64,000 nt of DNA from an uncultured Oleiphilus sp. GTDB lineage: Bacteria > Pseudomonadota > Gammaproteobacteria > Pseudomonadales > Oleiphilaceae. Each line of letters begins with the position of its first letter. Positions within the stretch are counted from its first letter, which is position 1. Under the pieces are notes generated by a model. The model ran no database searches. It was not told the DNA's origin and saw nothing but the letters and a program-made list of their open reading frames with translations. The position numbers were made by a program, and so were the translations under genes. The stretch covers positions 1-64,000 of the forward strand of contig CAJWBE010000013.1 in assembly GCA_913020045.1 (NCBI GenBank), written 5' to 3'. Positions 7,728 through 16,615 of the stretch are shown piece after piece.

Positions 7728-10287
7728 CTTTTTGCTCTTCAAGCCACTCAATCAAGCGGTTGAGTGGCAGCGGCGGCGTAAGCAAATAGCCTTGAACCAA
7801 GTCGCACTCTAGCTGCTCTAGATGATCGAGCATATCTTGCGTCTCAACGCCTTCAGCAACCACTTCGAAACCTAGTTCATGGCACATTTTGACAGTTGTC
7901 TTGACGACAGACTCACCTCGTTCGCTGCCTGACACAGCTTGGGCTAAGGATTTATCAATTTTGATTTCATTAGCTGGCAAGTCTTTTAGATAGGCCAGCG
8001 ACGAATAACCTGCACCAAAGTCATCAACCGACACCTTTAACCCCATTTTTCGCATCGCTGACAAGGTCCGTAATGCTTCTTTAGGGTTCGCCATCATCGA
8101 TGTTTCAGTCACTTCAATATAGAACTTTTCAGGATCTAACTGATGCGTCGAAAACTCCGCTTCAAAGAACGCTAATAGATCCTTCTCTTGGAGATTAATC
8201 GCTGACACATTGATCGCCATCGACAAGTCATAACCATTATCTTGCAATAGTTTTTGAATTCGCATCGACTCTTTAACCACCCAGCGCGTGAGCAGTTTAA
8301 TGATCCCGGTTTGCTCAGCCATTGGAATAAACTCATCAGGCCGAATCATGCCGTATTGCTCATGCTTCCATCGTATCAATGCCTCTACGCCAATGACTTT
8401 ACGTTTACTGAGGTTAAACTTTGGTTGCAAATATAGTGCTAGTTTGTTGCTTTCGATGGCCTCTTTGAGATCTGAAATCATCGTTAAGCGACGCGCATTG
8501 TATTGGTCTTGCTCCGGACAATAGAATGAAACAATGTCTTCTTTATTGTCAGAATAATCCGCTGCGACCTCTGCATGGCGCATCAAGGTTAGCGCGTTGA
8601 GCCCGTGCTCTGGATATTTGGCGACGCCAATCGCCACGCCCAAATCCAACAACATTTCTTTGTAGACCACCGGTTCGCGAAATAGCTTGAGGGATGCGGT
8701 AAGTTGATCATTATTATTCGCGACCTTGTCCCGATCAAACAACACACCAAACGCCCCGCCCTCCAAAGAGCAAACATTCGCTTCGAAACTAGGTCCAATA
8801 ATGGAAATCAATCCGGAAAGGGCTGCAAATTGGCGGTTATAACGCTGTGCTAAATCACACACCATCAAATCTGCGTTTTGTTGACCGAGGGTTTTACAAA
8901 TTTCGGTATAACGACGACTCTCGATCACACACACCGATAAACGCTTACTCTGGCCACGAATCGATTGCGAAATTGTCTGCTCAAAACAGACCCTATTCGG
9001 CATCATCGTGACCGGATGGGTCATTGAGCTATCCAGCAATTTCAATTCAGCTTCGCGTCTTTCAGCGCTCTCTTGAATACTCACAGACTGGGCTTCAATA
9101 CGACTTTTGTGCTCTAAGTAAAAACGATATACCAAGGCTGCCGTCAGAATAAAAATCTCTATCGCAGAGCCAATCTGCATACCGTACTCCGTTGCGAAGT
9201 TAACCGGTATATAACCGCCCTTACTCATTGCTGTGACCGTAGCGCCCGACATTAAGGTGCCCCAAGCCAAGGTGTATACCCACGCGATTCGGTTACCCAT
9301 CCAGCTCAGCACCGGACCATAAATCAACAACAAAAACGTGCCCGGTATGGCGGCAAGCACTGACACCTGTAGCGAAAGCTGGCGGTCTAAAACGAAGATA
9401 CCAACCATGCAGAGTAAAGAAACAAGAACGATTAAATCAATAATACGATTCAAGAAGCGGCTGTAGTCTTTTACATTCAAGAAGTGCCGTGTAAAAAGTG
9501 CCGAAAACAGCAAGCACAAAGGCGGTAAAAACAGCAACAACAAGTGATGAAAGCCTGGACTACTGGGCAGTACATAGGGGTATAACTTCCCTCGTAACAC
9601 GGCGAAGAGCAGCATAAAAAAGAAGGTCGAGGCCGCATAATACAAATACATTTTTTCGCGCAGCGCAAAGAATATTAAGGTATTCAGAAATACAATTACG
9701 ACGACAATACCGAAGTAAACGGCATGTAATTCGTCTTGATCTGATAAGTTGGAGAACAACTCGATGTTATCCCACAGGCGAAGTGGGACAAACTGTGACC
9801 CTGCAGTCTTAACGCGCAACAAGATACTTTGTACTTCGCCGGGCGCTAACTCTAAGGGATAAAGAAAATTAGGGTGATCAACGCGTCTAGCGCTGTAAGG
9901 GATTCTGTCCCCCGCTTGGATATGTTCCAGGAGTTCGCCAGCGGCATCAAAACGATAAAAGTCGACTTCGTCCAGCAAGGGGTAGCTTAGCTCAATAATT
10001 CGGCTCAAACCTTGCGGCGAAGGGTTAGATATTTCAAAGCGATACCAATAAGGATACGCTTTGTAGCCAAAATTGGCGTAGTCCTCTAACACTACTTCCC
10101 AAGGCAAATCTGCACGGTTCTCACGAACCATTTCTAGCGTAAATTGTGAGCGTTTGTCTTCAAAGTATTCCGCTTTGATGACAATAGAGCGTTCACCTTT
10201 GGGTAAAAAAGTTTCAATATTACCCGCCGCTTGATCAGCAAAGACCAGAAACAACAACACTCTAAAAATGAAGCCTAGCGTAAGCAA
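7705..10287 (-). CDS. Membrane c-di-GMP phosphodiesterase with 7TMR-DISM sensor, degenerate GGDEF and EAL domains
   Basis: 860 aa. Order: signal peptide; periplasmic 7TMR-DISM extracellular domain (about 30-160, with the typical YPYWYRFEISNPS segment); seven membrane helices (about 185-400); short coiled linker; GGDEF-like domain whose signature is EGGAF rather than GGDEF, so it should not make c-di-GMP; C-terminal EAL domain with catalytic residues visible (EALIRW, AINVSA, EVTETSMM, DDFGAGYSS, KIDKS, AEGVE). I infer an active phosphodiesterase that responds to a periplasmic, perhaps sugar-like, ligand. The start is TTG; AGGG lies 7 nt upstream, supporting it. It stands alone and its end overlaps tesB. 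Confidence 0.92.
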   Translation of the reverse strand: MLTLGFIFRVLLFLVFADQAAGNIETFLPKGERSIVIKAEYFEDKRSQFTLEMVRENRADLPWEVVLEDYANFGYKAYPYWYRFEISNPSPQGLSRIIELSYPLLDEVDFYRFDAAGELLEHIQAGDRIPYSARRVDHPNFLYPLELAPGEVQSILLRVKTAGSQFVPLRLWDNIELFSNLSDQDELHAVYFGIVVVIVFLNTLIFFALREKMYLYYAASTFFFMLLFAVLRGKLYPYVLPSSPGFHHLLLLFLPPLCLLFSALFTRHFLNVKDYSRFLNRIIDLIVLVSLLCMVGIFVLDRQLSLQVSVLAAIPGTFLLLIYGPVLSWMGNRIAWVYTLAWGTLMSGATVTAMSKGGYIPVNFATEYGMQIGSAIEIFILTAALVYRFYLEHKSRIEAQSVSIQESAERREAELKLLDSSMTHPVTMMPNRVCFEQTISQSIRGQSKRLSVCVIESRRYTEICKTLGQQNADLMVCDLAQRYNRQFAALSGLISIIGPSFEANVCSLEGGAFGVLFDRDKVANNNDQLTASLKLFREPVVYKEMLLDLGVAIGVAKYPEHGLNALTLMRHAEVAADYSDNKEDIVSFYCPEQDQYNARRLTMISDLKEAIESNKLALYLQPKFNLSKRKVIGVEALIRWKHEQYGMIRPDEFIPMAEQTGIIKLLTRWVVKESMRIQKLLQDNGYDLSMAINVSAINLQEKDLLAFFEAEFSTHQLDPEKFYIEVTETSMMANPKEALRTLSAMRKMGLKVSVDDFGAGYSSLAYLKDLPANEIKIDKSLAQAVSGSERGESVVKTTVKMCHELGFEVVAEGVETQDMLDHLEQLECDLVQGYLLTPPLPLNRLIEWLEEQKATGRFSF

Positions 10288-10561
10288 TTGAAATCCCTAA
10301 AAAATTAATCGAGACCCCGCGATAAAAAAACTGGCGGTGGACGCTATTTCTTTTTTGTCCAAGAATAGAAATAAGGTCATTTAAGCGTAGCAGCTAATCA
10401 TAGTTTTTCCCTTTTAAAACAAGGTTCGACGTATGTTCATCATCCGATAACATAGCTTTATCAAAACGGCTGACGTAGAATTTAACGCAGCCTTTGACCC
10501 TTTGCGACTCAGTAGTCACTGAACTGCTAGGTTTGATTATTTGTTCGAAAGAGGATGTAGC

Positions 10562-10828
10562 ATGAGTAGTGCAGAAGAAAGCCGTCAGGCCAAAGTGATT
10601 GATGAACTATGTGTATTCATTCGTAAAGTATTGAGCGACCCAACGGTAGCACCTAACTGTATGGAAGTGGCACGAAAACACCAAGGCCAGCCCGATGCAC
10701 GAAAACTAATGGCCGAAGAGATCAGCTCAACGACGATCGTTAGAATACGCGAAGAACACAGTACGGCAGACGAGCTATTTTTAGACGCTGTCGAACAGGT
10801 TCTCGATGATGAAGCAGCGTTATACTAA
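10562..10828 (+). CDS. Conserved-looking small acidic protein, unknown
   Basis: 88 aa, starting MSSAEESRQAKVIDELCVF. AGAGG lies 7 nt before this ATG, which is why it is preferred over a start 21 nt upstream. The protein is soluble, helical and acidic, with two Cys, and ends in a run of acidic residues (LDAVEQVLDDEAALY). I do not recognise a named family. It sits alone between the divergent EAL gene (273-bp intergenic region) and the convergent panP. Confidence 0.65.
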   Translation: MSSAEESRQAKVIDELCVFIRKVLSDPTVAPNCMEVARKHQGQPDARKLMAEEISSTTIVRIREEHSTADELFLDAVEQVLDDEAALY

Positions 10829-10858
10829 AGGCACTTCTCTAGCGCCCCCTTACTGACG

Positions 10859-10886
10859 ACGCCGTTTATTCATACATTAACGGCGT
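10859..10886. repeat. Inverted repeat across the panP stop codon
   Basis: ACGCCGTT (10859-10866) and AACGGCGT (10879-10886) form an 8-bp stem around a 12-nt loop that contains the panP stop. Neither strand has a T-run after the stem, so it is not a standard terminator; it may separate the two convergent transcripts or protect the mRNA ends. Confidence 0.5.
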
Positions 10887-12534
10887 TACAAAACCCTTCC
10901 AGCTGCTTTGTCGCGTTGTTAATTTCAGCGCTTGTTTCCGCAATTTGTGCTTGCTCAATCAAAATTTCTTGCAAGATATCAATGGTAGTCAAAGGGTTGG
11001 CAAGCACCGTCCGAAACACAATGCACGAACGTGAATGGTAGCGTTTAGGCTCTAAACGAGTCCGCGAAACGAACGATAATCCTTTTTCACGCTGGACCTT
11101 TTGTATGTGCTTGGTAATTCTATCGAGTACACCATTAATTCTATCCATTTGAACTTTGTCAGCACGAGCCAGCGCGACTTTAGCCGATTGCGGACAATAC
11201 CGGTACGTCACGATATTGAGCTCAGGGTCACTGATAAGTTCAAAGTTATCATCCTGCTTGATCAGGGCAGCAAAGGCTTGTGCCTTATTAATTCCCTGCT
11301 CAATTAAAATTTCATAGCCTTCACGAGCAATAATCTTCAAACCCGAATGCACGAGCATCGCCATACCGGGTCGAGAGCCTTCCAAAGTATTTGAACCAAG
11401 GTCCCGAGACCCTTGGCGAATCACATAATTAGCATGATGCTCTATCGCTTTAAGTTTCGCTGGGTCTTTAAATACAACTAAGCCACAACCCATAGGAACA
11501 TAAAGCTGCTTATGCGCATCGAGAGTAACCGAGTCTGCGCGCTCAATACCTTTCAAAAGAGATTTATAACGATGCGAAAAAAGTGTCGGCCCACCCCACG
11601 CTGCATCGACGTGATAGTGCGCTTTAAATTCCTTCGCGACATCGCTTAGAGAGTCTAGCGGGTCAACACTACCGGTTTCAGTCGTGCCTGCGATGCCAAC
11701 AATCGCCATGATACGAACCTTACGCGCTTTCAGCTCTCTGCAACGCTCACGTAATTTATCGACATCAATTCTGTCACGGTCATCAGTATCAATCGCAATT
11801 AAGCTGTCTTGGCCAATACCAAGAACATCGGCAGACTTACGCAGTGAATAATGGCCACGCTTGGATACGAGAATAACGGCACCTTCATAACCGTAGTATT
11901 TAAGCGCTCTAAACAAGCCTTCTTTTGCCACCCCTTTAAACGTGCCCTCGGGCGGGAAAGATAAGTTTCGCGCCGCCCACAAAGCAGTAATGTTAGCAAT
12001 CGTCCCTCCAGAACACATAGAGCCCAGAGCAAACTCAGGATTGTGCATCCACTTGGCATAGAACTCTTCGTCTTGCTCGTAAACCAAACGATGCAACATA
12101 CCAAGGACTTGACGTTCGAGAGGGGTAAAAGCTTTTGATGTCTCCGTTTTAACCAAATTTTGATTGAGCGCAATCATTATTTTGGACAACGGAAGCATGA
12201 AGTAAGGCAAGGCTGAGGTCATATGTCCGACAAAACTGGGGGAAGCAGTATGCACCGAGCGCGCAACCAACTTATCTAACAAGAACTGAGTATGTTCCGA
12301 GACAAAAATGGGCTTTTCAGGCACACGGGAGTCGGAAAAGTCTTTCTCTATTTCCTGCAAGTCATGCTCTACCGCAACAATATGATCTTGTAGAAAACCT
12401 GCCAGATTTGTAGACACGTCTTGGTCAATACGTCCTAGCGTCGAGTCGGGCGCCTCTGGCACCGTGAACACTCGATACATGCTTTCAATACTCGCCAGAG
12501 CATGCTTCTTCTTTTTATAAAAACTTTCCGACAT
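10870..12534 (-). CDS. panP: PLP-dependent aspartate 1-decarboxylase (PanP type)
   Basis: 554 aa group II PLP decarboxylase. The N-terminal two-thirds closely matches what I recall of Vibrio PanP: FTVPEAPDSTLGRIDQ, EIEKDFSDSRVPEKP, FVGHMTSALPYFMLPLSKI and TSKAFTPLERQVLGMLHR. The PLP lysine lies in DAHKQLYVPMGCGL, with HVDAAWGG holding the PLP-interacting Asp/His. PanP makes beta-alanine from aspartate in bacteria lacking PanD. That fits this window, where panB and panC are present without panD. The ATG at 12534 is favoured over a TTG 18 nt upstream; neither has a good ribosome site. Glutamate decarboxylase is the less likely alternative. Confidence 0.87.
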   Translation of the reverse strand: MSESFYKKKKHALASIESMYRVFTVPEAPDSTLGRIDQDVSTNLAGFLQDHIVAVEHDLQEIEKDFSDSRVPEKPIFVSEHTQFLLDKLVARSVHTASPSFVGHMTSALPYFMLPLSKIMIALNQNLVKTETSKAFTPLERQVLGMLHRLVYEQDEEFYAKWMHNPEFALGSMCSGGTIANITALWAARNLSFPPEGTFKGVAKEGLFRALKYYGYEGAVILVSKRGHYSLRKSADVLGIGQDSLIAIDTDDRDRIDVDKLRERCRELKARKVRIMAIVGIAGTTETGSVDPLDSLSDVAKEFKAHYHVDAAWGGPTLFSHRYKSLLKGIERADSVTLDAHKQLYVPMGCGLVVFKDPAKLKAIEHHANYVIRQGSRDLGSNTLEGSRPGMAMLVHSGLKIIAREGYEILIEQGINKAQAFAALIKQDDNFELISDPELNIVTYRYCPQSAKVALARADKVQMDRINGVLDRITKHIQKVQREKGLSFVSRTRLEPKRYHSRSCIVFRTVLANPLTTIDILQEILIEQAQIAETSAEINNATKQLEGFCNAVNV

Positions 12535-12673
12535 AAGAAGTGCTAAAACCAAATGTTTGATGAGGCGGCTTCAGAAACCCTTTTTCTGCACTGCGCCAAC
12601 CGTACGTAGAGCCAACCCTAGCCCTTTGGAATGGGCGGTAGTATAGTCGCTAGCTTAACGGATAACCAGACAC

Positions 12674-12709
12674 AAAAAAGGCGGCACACGTAGGCCTGCG
12701 CCGCCTTTT
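12674..12709 (-). terminator. Rho-independent terminator of the CsgG-like gene
   Basis: On the minus strand GGCGGC...GCCGCC pairs across a 14-nt loop and is followed by six T. It lies 20 bp after the stop of the CsgG-like gene and before panP, so panP must have its own promoter. Confidence 0.85.
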
Positions 12710-12728
12710 AACATTTAAACAAATTTGC

Positions 12729-13973
12729 TTACCAATTCACCGGAGCATCACTAGACCCTGGCGTTTCGCGCACTTCTTTGTTTTTATAAACATCTTCTTT
12801 TTCTTCCTGAACAAGACGCACAATATCACCTTTTTTAATTTTATCGGCTAAGCCTTCCGTCACCTCAGCAACGCTATACTTTGCCTGAACCGAAACAATG
12901 CTTAGCTTGGCAATTTGCTTGCCGTCAATTTTTATCTCGATGCCTGTGTCCGGATCTTTCAAGGTACGACCCTCGCTAAACAACGCGTAAATATCTCCGT
13001 CCTTAACACGCGCTTGGCCTTGGTTTAAATACACTTCTTGCGGGCCAGAAATATCCAACACTTTCACTGGGAACAAGACATCCATTACACCAGCCACAAC
13101 TAAGTGAGAGACCTGATCAATTGTCTCAAGCGTTCCTTCGTCTTTCTTACGCTCAATTTTGGTGCTCAAAGTGTCTGCCCAAAGTAACTTTTGCGTCGCT
13201 ACTTCAATGACTTGATAGGACAGGTCAACTCGGTCAACTGAACTTGTTTTGCTTGCACCATAGAAGCTCTTTGTCTCAACCTTTGTCGACAAATCATGGA
13301 TATTCCCGACCACCATAAAATCTGCGCCCGCGACATTACCTATTCGACTTGCCTCAGAAGGGGAAACGTTATCTGAAGACAGCAGCGCTTTTTCCGACGC
13401 AAACTCCGAACCATGGTCACGGTTAAGCACGACCAACTGTTGGCTTTGCGTAAGCGAACTCAAAATACGGTCTCTAATTCGGTTCGATATTTGAAAAGCA
13501 CTACTTGGCTTACCAACATCATCAATCGCAAAAGTTGCGTGGGTAAAACGAAACGGCATCACAGCGATACTCTGTCTGTTCTGATCTTTAATAATTGACT
13601 TATGCATTGGGATTTTTGCATCAATCGTAACTTCCCACTGACCATCCTTAGCCTTAGGTTGCTTAGTAGACTTAACCGAATAAGAATCTACCCAGCCTTT
13701 GGATAGGGTAAATACCTTTTCTTCTACGCCGATTTTAGCGCTGACATGCGTGCTTTCTTTGTCATATATCTTGAATAAGTCCGCTCTAAGCTGTTTTTCA
13801 CTATGCACCGTTGCGCCGCGCACTTGAGTAACGGCTTCAAACAGTGCTCTTGACACCGCTTCCTGATAACTTGCCCCATAGCCCGTCGCCGTCTTTTCAA
13901 CTAACTCTGTTTTCGCTACCGCGAACGTCGACAGCACTAACAACAGGACCCCAACTACTCGTTGAATTTTCAT
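12729..13973 (-). CDS. CsgG/FlgT-like envelope protein
   Basis: 414 aa with an N-terminal signal peptide (VVGVLLLVLSTFAVA, cleavage near residue 20) and no lipobox cysteine, so secreted rather than lipidated. Residues ~20-120 resemble the N-terminal domain of FlgT-like proteins (GYGASYQEAVSRALFEAVTQ). Residues ~130-290 carry the CsgG-like nucleation/assembly fold (IAVMPFRF, then GADFMVVGNI and YQVIEVATQKLLWAD). The C-terminal ~100 residues are a small beta domain. CsgG makes the curli export pore; no curli subunit genes are here, so the role is inferred only as envelope assembly. AGGAG lies 8 nt before the ATG. It follows the lpoB-like gene but a terminator lies between them. Confidence 0.8.
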   Translation of the reverse strand: MKIQRVVGVLLLVLSTFAVAKTELVEKTATGYGASYQEAVSRALFEAVTQVRGATVHSEKQLRADLFKIYDKESTHVSAKIGVEEKVFTLSKGWVDSYSVKSTKQPKAKDGQWEVTIDAKIPMHKSIIKDQNRQSIAVMPFRFTHATFAIDDVGKPSSAFQISNRIRDRILSSLTQSQQLVVLNRDHGSEFASEKALLSSDNVSPSEASRIGNVAGADFMVVGNIHDLSTKVETKSFYGASKTSSVDRVDLSYQVIEVATQKLLWADTLSTKIERKKDEGTLETIDQVSHLVVAGVMDVLFPVKVLDISGPQEVYLNQGQARVKDGDIYALFSEGRTLKDPDTGIEIKIDGKQIAKLSIVSVQAKYSVAEVTEGLADKIKKGDIVRLVQEEKEDVYKNKEVRETPGSSDAPVNW

Positions 13974-13997
13974 CCTTAAATCTCCTGTGAGGTTAAA

Positions 13998-14031
13998 GAA
14001 AAAAAGCGCAGCAGACTTGCCTGCTACGCTT
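13998..14031 (-). terminator. Rho-independent terminator after the LpoB-like gene
   Basis: Minus strand: an 11-bp stem (14021-14031 with 14004-14014, one U-G pair), a 6-nt loop, then seven T. It separates the three upstream lipoprotein genes from the CsgG-like gene, at least partly. Confidence 0.8.
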
Positions 14032-14048
14032 CCGATTTTATTTTGCGC

Positions 14049-14648
14049 TTAAAGAGAAAAGAACGATTTTTCGCCACTTTTACGAATTTCTTTCTCACCA
14101 GCCCATTCCATAATACCGCTTTCCAAGTTCACTAATTTCATTGTGAACTTGTAGTAAACGTCTTTGGTGCTGTCATTACGCTTAACAATGCTCGACATAT
14201 TTCCATAAAGCATAAATTCAGCACCTGTTTGCTTACCAAATGCAGCCGCTTTACTTGGGTCAACCATGCCTGAGTCCATTTGAAACTGCATTTGCTCTTG
14301 CACCGCGCGCACAGCAGTCATATCAACAAAACGAAACTTTCCTGACTTTAACAACTTGGTTTGAACGGTATCAGTAATCGACTCAGTATCGATGTGCTCT
14401 GTAGTTTTGTTCTTGATTTTGTCGACGAAAACAACCGGACGACGCGCTGCAGTCATCTGAACAATCGGCGGAAATGACACGAGATCATCTACCAATGTTG
14501 CTGCAATACTTTGCAAGTCGGTAGACCCAAATCCTGTGGTAGTTGTTTCAACTGCCGTCGCATCACCGTAAGAAATTTTCGGCCCGTTGGCACACGCCGT
14601 CAATAATAGTGCTGCCATAACCACTGCAAATAACTTAGTAACTTTCAT
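14049..14648 (-). CDS. LpoB-like outer-membrane lipoprotein (penicillin-binding protein activator family)
   Basis: 199 aa. Lipobox LLTAC at residues 15-19, so C19 should be lipidated and the protein sorted to the outer membrane. The mature part matches the LpoB fold: ARRPVVFVDKIKNKT, HIDTESITDTVQTKLLKSGKFRFVD, and GAEFMLYGNMSSIV. In E. coli LpoB activates PBP1b; whether this paralogue does so is unknown, and the neighbouring CsgG-like and COG3014-type genes suggest a shared envelope complex. AGGAG lies 6 nt before the ATG. It follows the YcfL-like gene by 28 nt. Confidence 0.85.
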   Translation of the reverse strand: MKVTKLFAVVMAALLLTACANGPKISYGDATAVETTTTGFGSTDLQSIAATLVDDLVSFPPIVQMTAARRPVVFVDKIKNKTTEHIDTESITDTVQTKLLKSGKFRFVDMTAVRAVQEQMQFQMDSGMVDPSKAAAFGKQTGAEFMLYGNMSSIVKRNDSTKDVYYKFTMKLVNLESGIMEWAGEKEIRKSGEKSFFSL

Positions 14649-14676
14649 CCTATTCTCCTTGTTAACACCTGTTTAA

Positions 14677-15078
14677 TTAATCTTGAACCAATATTTTGAA
14701 CGCTTTTGCTGTTGGGTTTGGCGCGATGGCTTGCACAGACTTACTTTCGTAAGCCGTTATGGAAAGCGGTGTCCACGGACGACCATCAATCGCTATTTCG
14801 AACCCATCATTGTCTAACCATTTAAATTTATAACGGAAGTTTAAATCTGATCGAGACTGATTCTGAATCGTCGCCTGAACTTTCATTAGATCGCCCGCGG
14901 AACCTACTTTGCTATCAGCAATACTAAGGCTTGCCGCAAGAAAACCACTATTTGACTCAATAATTTTCGTGGTTCCGTCTTCTCCGACTTGCACTGTTGC
15001 TGTTTCATTAACAGCACAAGCGCTTAGTAAACCAAGTAACATCGCACCGCTAACCACTCTCACTAAATTACGTCGCAT
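14677..15078 (-). CDS. YcfL-like lipoprotein (DUF1425)
   Basis: 133 aa. Signal peptide with lipobox LLSAC (C21), then a ~90-residue beta-sandwich typical of DUF1425: VQATIQNQSRSDLNFRYKFKWLDNDGFEI and a W-TPL-I element. In E. coli ycfL is directly upstream of lpoB, and the same order is kept here, which supports both names. Function is unknown. AAGGAG lies 7 nt before the ATG; the gap to the COG3014-type gene is 18 nt. Confidence 0.85.
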   Translation of the reverse strand: MRRNLVRVVSGAMLLGLLSACAVNETATVQVGEDGTTKIIESNSGFLAASLSIADSKVGSAGDLMKVQATIQNQSRSDLNFRYKFKWLDNDGFEIAIDGRPWTPLSITAYESKSVQAIAPNPTAKAFKILVQD

Positions 15079-15096
15079 TGAATTTCTCCTTGTCAG

Positions 15097-16509
15097 CTAT
15101 AGTTTAAAAATCTGTGGAATCAGTTGGTTGTTAACATGTACGACTCTCACAAAGGTTGTTTTCTTTGACTCAATCTCCAGCGGCAATTTTGCTTGCGCAA
15201 TACCCGCGGTTAGGCTCAATTCTCTTGCTCCCTGCGGCAAGTTGATGCGCAGTACTTGCGCGCTATTCGGCAAGGTTAACCAACTGCGCCGGTCTGCGCT
15301 CTCTGAAATAATATTATAGATATTCGCCACTAACGCCCCTGCGAGGCCCAATTGGTCTCCCGATTGCTTTTGTAGCTCATACTTCGCAAAGGCCCGCAGG
15401 GCTTGGCGAACCGCAATCGCCGGAATCTGCTCTTTAAGGTCTTTAACTGCCAGCGCGCCAACATCAACAACGGGATGCGTTAAGCCATAATCAGTAAAGT
15501 TATCGTCCAACACCTTCAAAGAAATAGAACGTGGCCATAGTTCAGTATCGTAGGTAGGGAACGCGACGGAAACAATACCGCCATCAAACGTCGGCAAACT
15601 TATTTTAGTCTCTGTTTTCGACGGAACGAAACCGTCTTCAAACAGTATTACCACTGTGCCTTCATCATCTTTTGCAAGATTTAGGTCTGTGCTGGAGACA
15701 GATGAACCCAATCTCTTAGACACTCGGGCAATATCTTTTTTGATCATCTCAACAGAAGGGTTAATTTCATAGGCTTTCTTGTAGTCAATAAGCGCCGTAT
15801 TAAACTCTCCAACCGCTTCCCAAAAAGCCGCTGAGGTGTAAAAAGTATAGGCATTCTGGAACGAACTCTTCACCTGACCTGCCACCGTATCAAGGCCGGC
15901 AAACTCTGAGGAAACCGTAGAGATATCGAAGTCGTTTTCTTCGGCCTCTTCCTGCGCCTCAGCAATTTCAGTCTCGTACTTTTCCAGCAGAACCTGTTGC
16001 TCTAAAGCAACTTTTCTAAATTCAATTGATGCGCCTTCAGTATCGCCTAAGCCCCAGTAATTAAATGCCTGGTGGTGATGCGTAAAGATCCTTTCATAGC
16101 CCGCACCGGAATAAGGTATGGCGTTGTCATTAGTCAACATTGCGGCGCCTTTCGACGCAACATCTGACGACTCGATCGTTGAGGCCAAATCTTGTTGTTC
16201 AAACTTATCAATCACGAGCTGAAAGTCTTGCTTGCTCTCTTCAAACTTAGAATGGAGCTGCGTAATGCGGCCACTCTCCATCATATAAAGCATGCCGTCA
16301 GCACTTTCTCTTTCTTCTGATAAATCTAGTAATATCGCATCCGTCATCACGGACCGATTAGGAACAGAGTCTGCAACGATAGCTGACTGATAGGTTTGAG
16401 CTTGATTGGGGTAAGGATTGAATACCGAGGTAATTGCACATCCTGATACGACTGTTGTTATTCCAGCTGCGAAAAAACAGCGACCTAACAACCCAGTGTT
16501 AAATTCCAT
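15097..16509 (-). CDS. COG3014-type lipoprotein with TPR-like repeats
   Basis: 470 aa. Lipobox VVSGC near residue 24. The first half is helical and TPR-like: EESKQDFQLVIDKFEQQD, then NYWGLGDTEGASIEFRKVALEQ and FNTALIDYKKAYEINPS. The second half is a beta-rich domain (VVILFEDGFVPSKTETKISL and so on) ending with VVHVNNQLIPQI. It resembles the uncharacterised COG3014 lipoproteins. It is first of three lipoprotein genes in one transcription unit (COG3014-type, YcfL-like, LpoB-like), which argues for a scaffold role in an outer-membrane complex. AAAGGAAAG lies just before the ATG. Confidence 0.8.
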   Translation of the reverse strand: MEFNTGLLGRCFFAAGITTVVSGCAITSVFNPYPNQAQTYQSAIVADSVPNRSVMTDAILLDLSEERESADGMLYMMESGRITQLHSKFEESKQDFQLVIDKFEQQDLASTIESSDVASKGAAMLTNDNAIPYSGAGYERIFTHHHQAFNYWGLGDTEGASIEFRKVALEQQVLLEKYETEIAEAQEEAEENDFDISTVSSEFAGLDTVAGQVKSSFQNAYTFYTSAAFWEAVGEFNTALIDYKKAYEINPSVEMIKKDIARVSKRLGSSVSSTDLNLAKDDEGTVVILFEDGFVPSKTETKISLPTFDGGIVSVAFPTYDTELWPRSISLKVLDDNFTDYGLTHPVVDVGALAVKDLKEQIPAIAVRQALRAFAKYELQKQSGDQLGLAGALVANIYNIISESADRRSWLTLPNSAQVLRINLPQGARELSLTAGIAQAKLPLEIESKKTTFVRVVHVNNQLIPQIFKL

Positions 16510-16615
16510 TTTCTTTCCTTTCGCTTCATATTCAAGCCCAGCATCATAGCCCCATTTAAGAGCGGAATCACCCTTATGCGAGGAGTTTTCAAAATTAATT
16601 TAGGCGCGTTGTACG

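Noticed and set aside
14909-15319. 136-codon + strand frame over the YcfL/COG3014 genes
   Set aside because: Antisense to two genes with lipoboxes and good ribosome sites.
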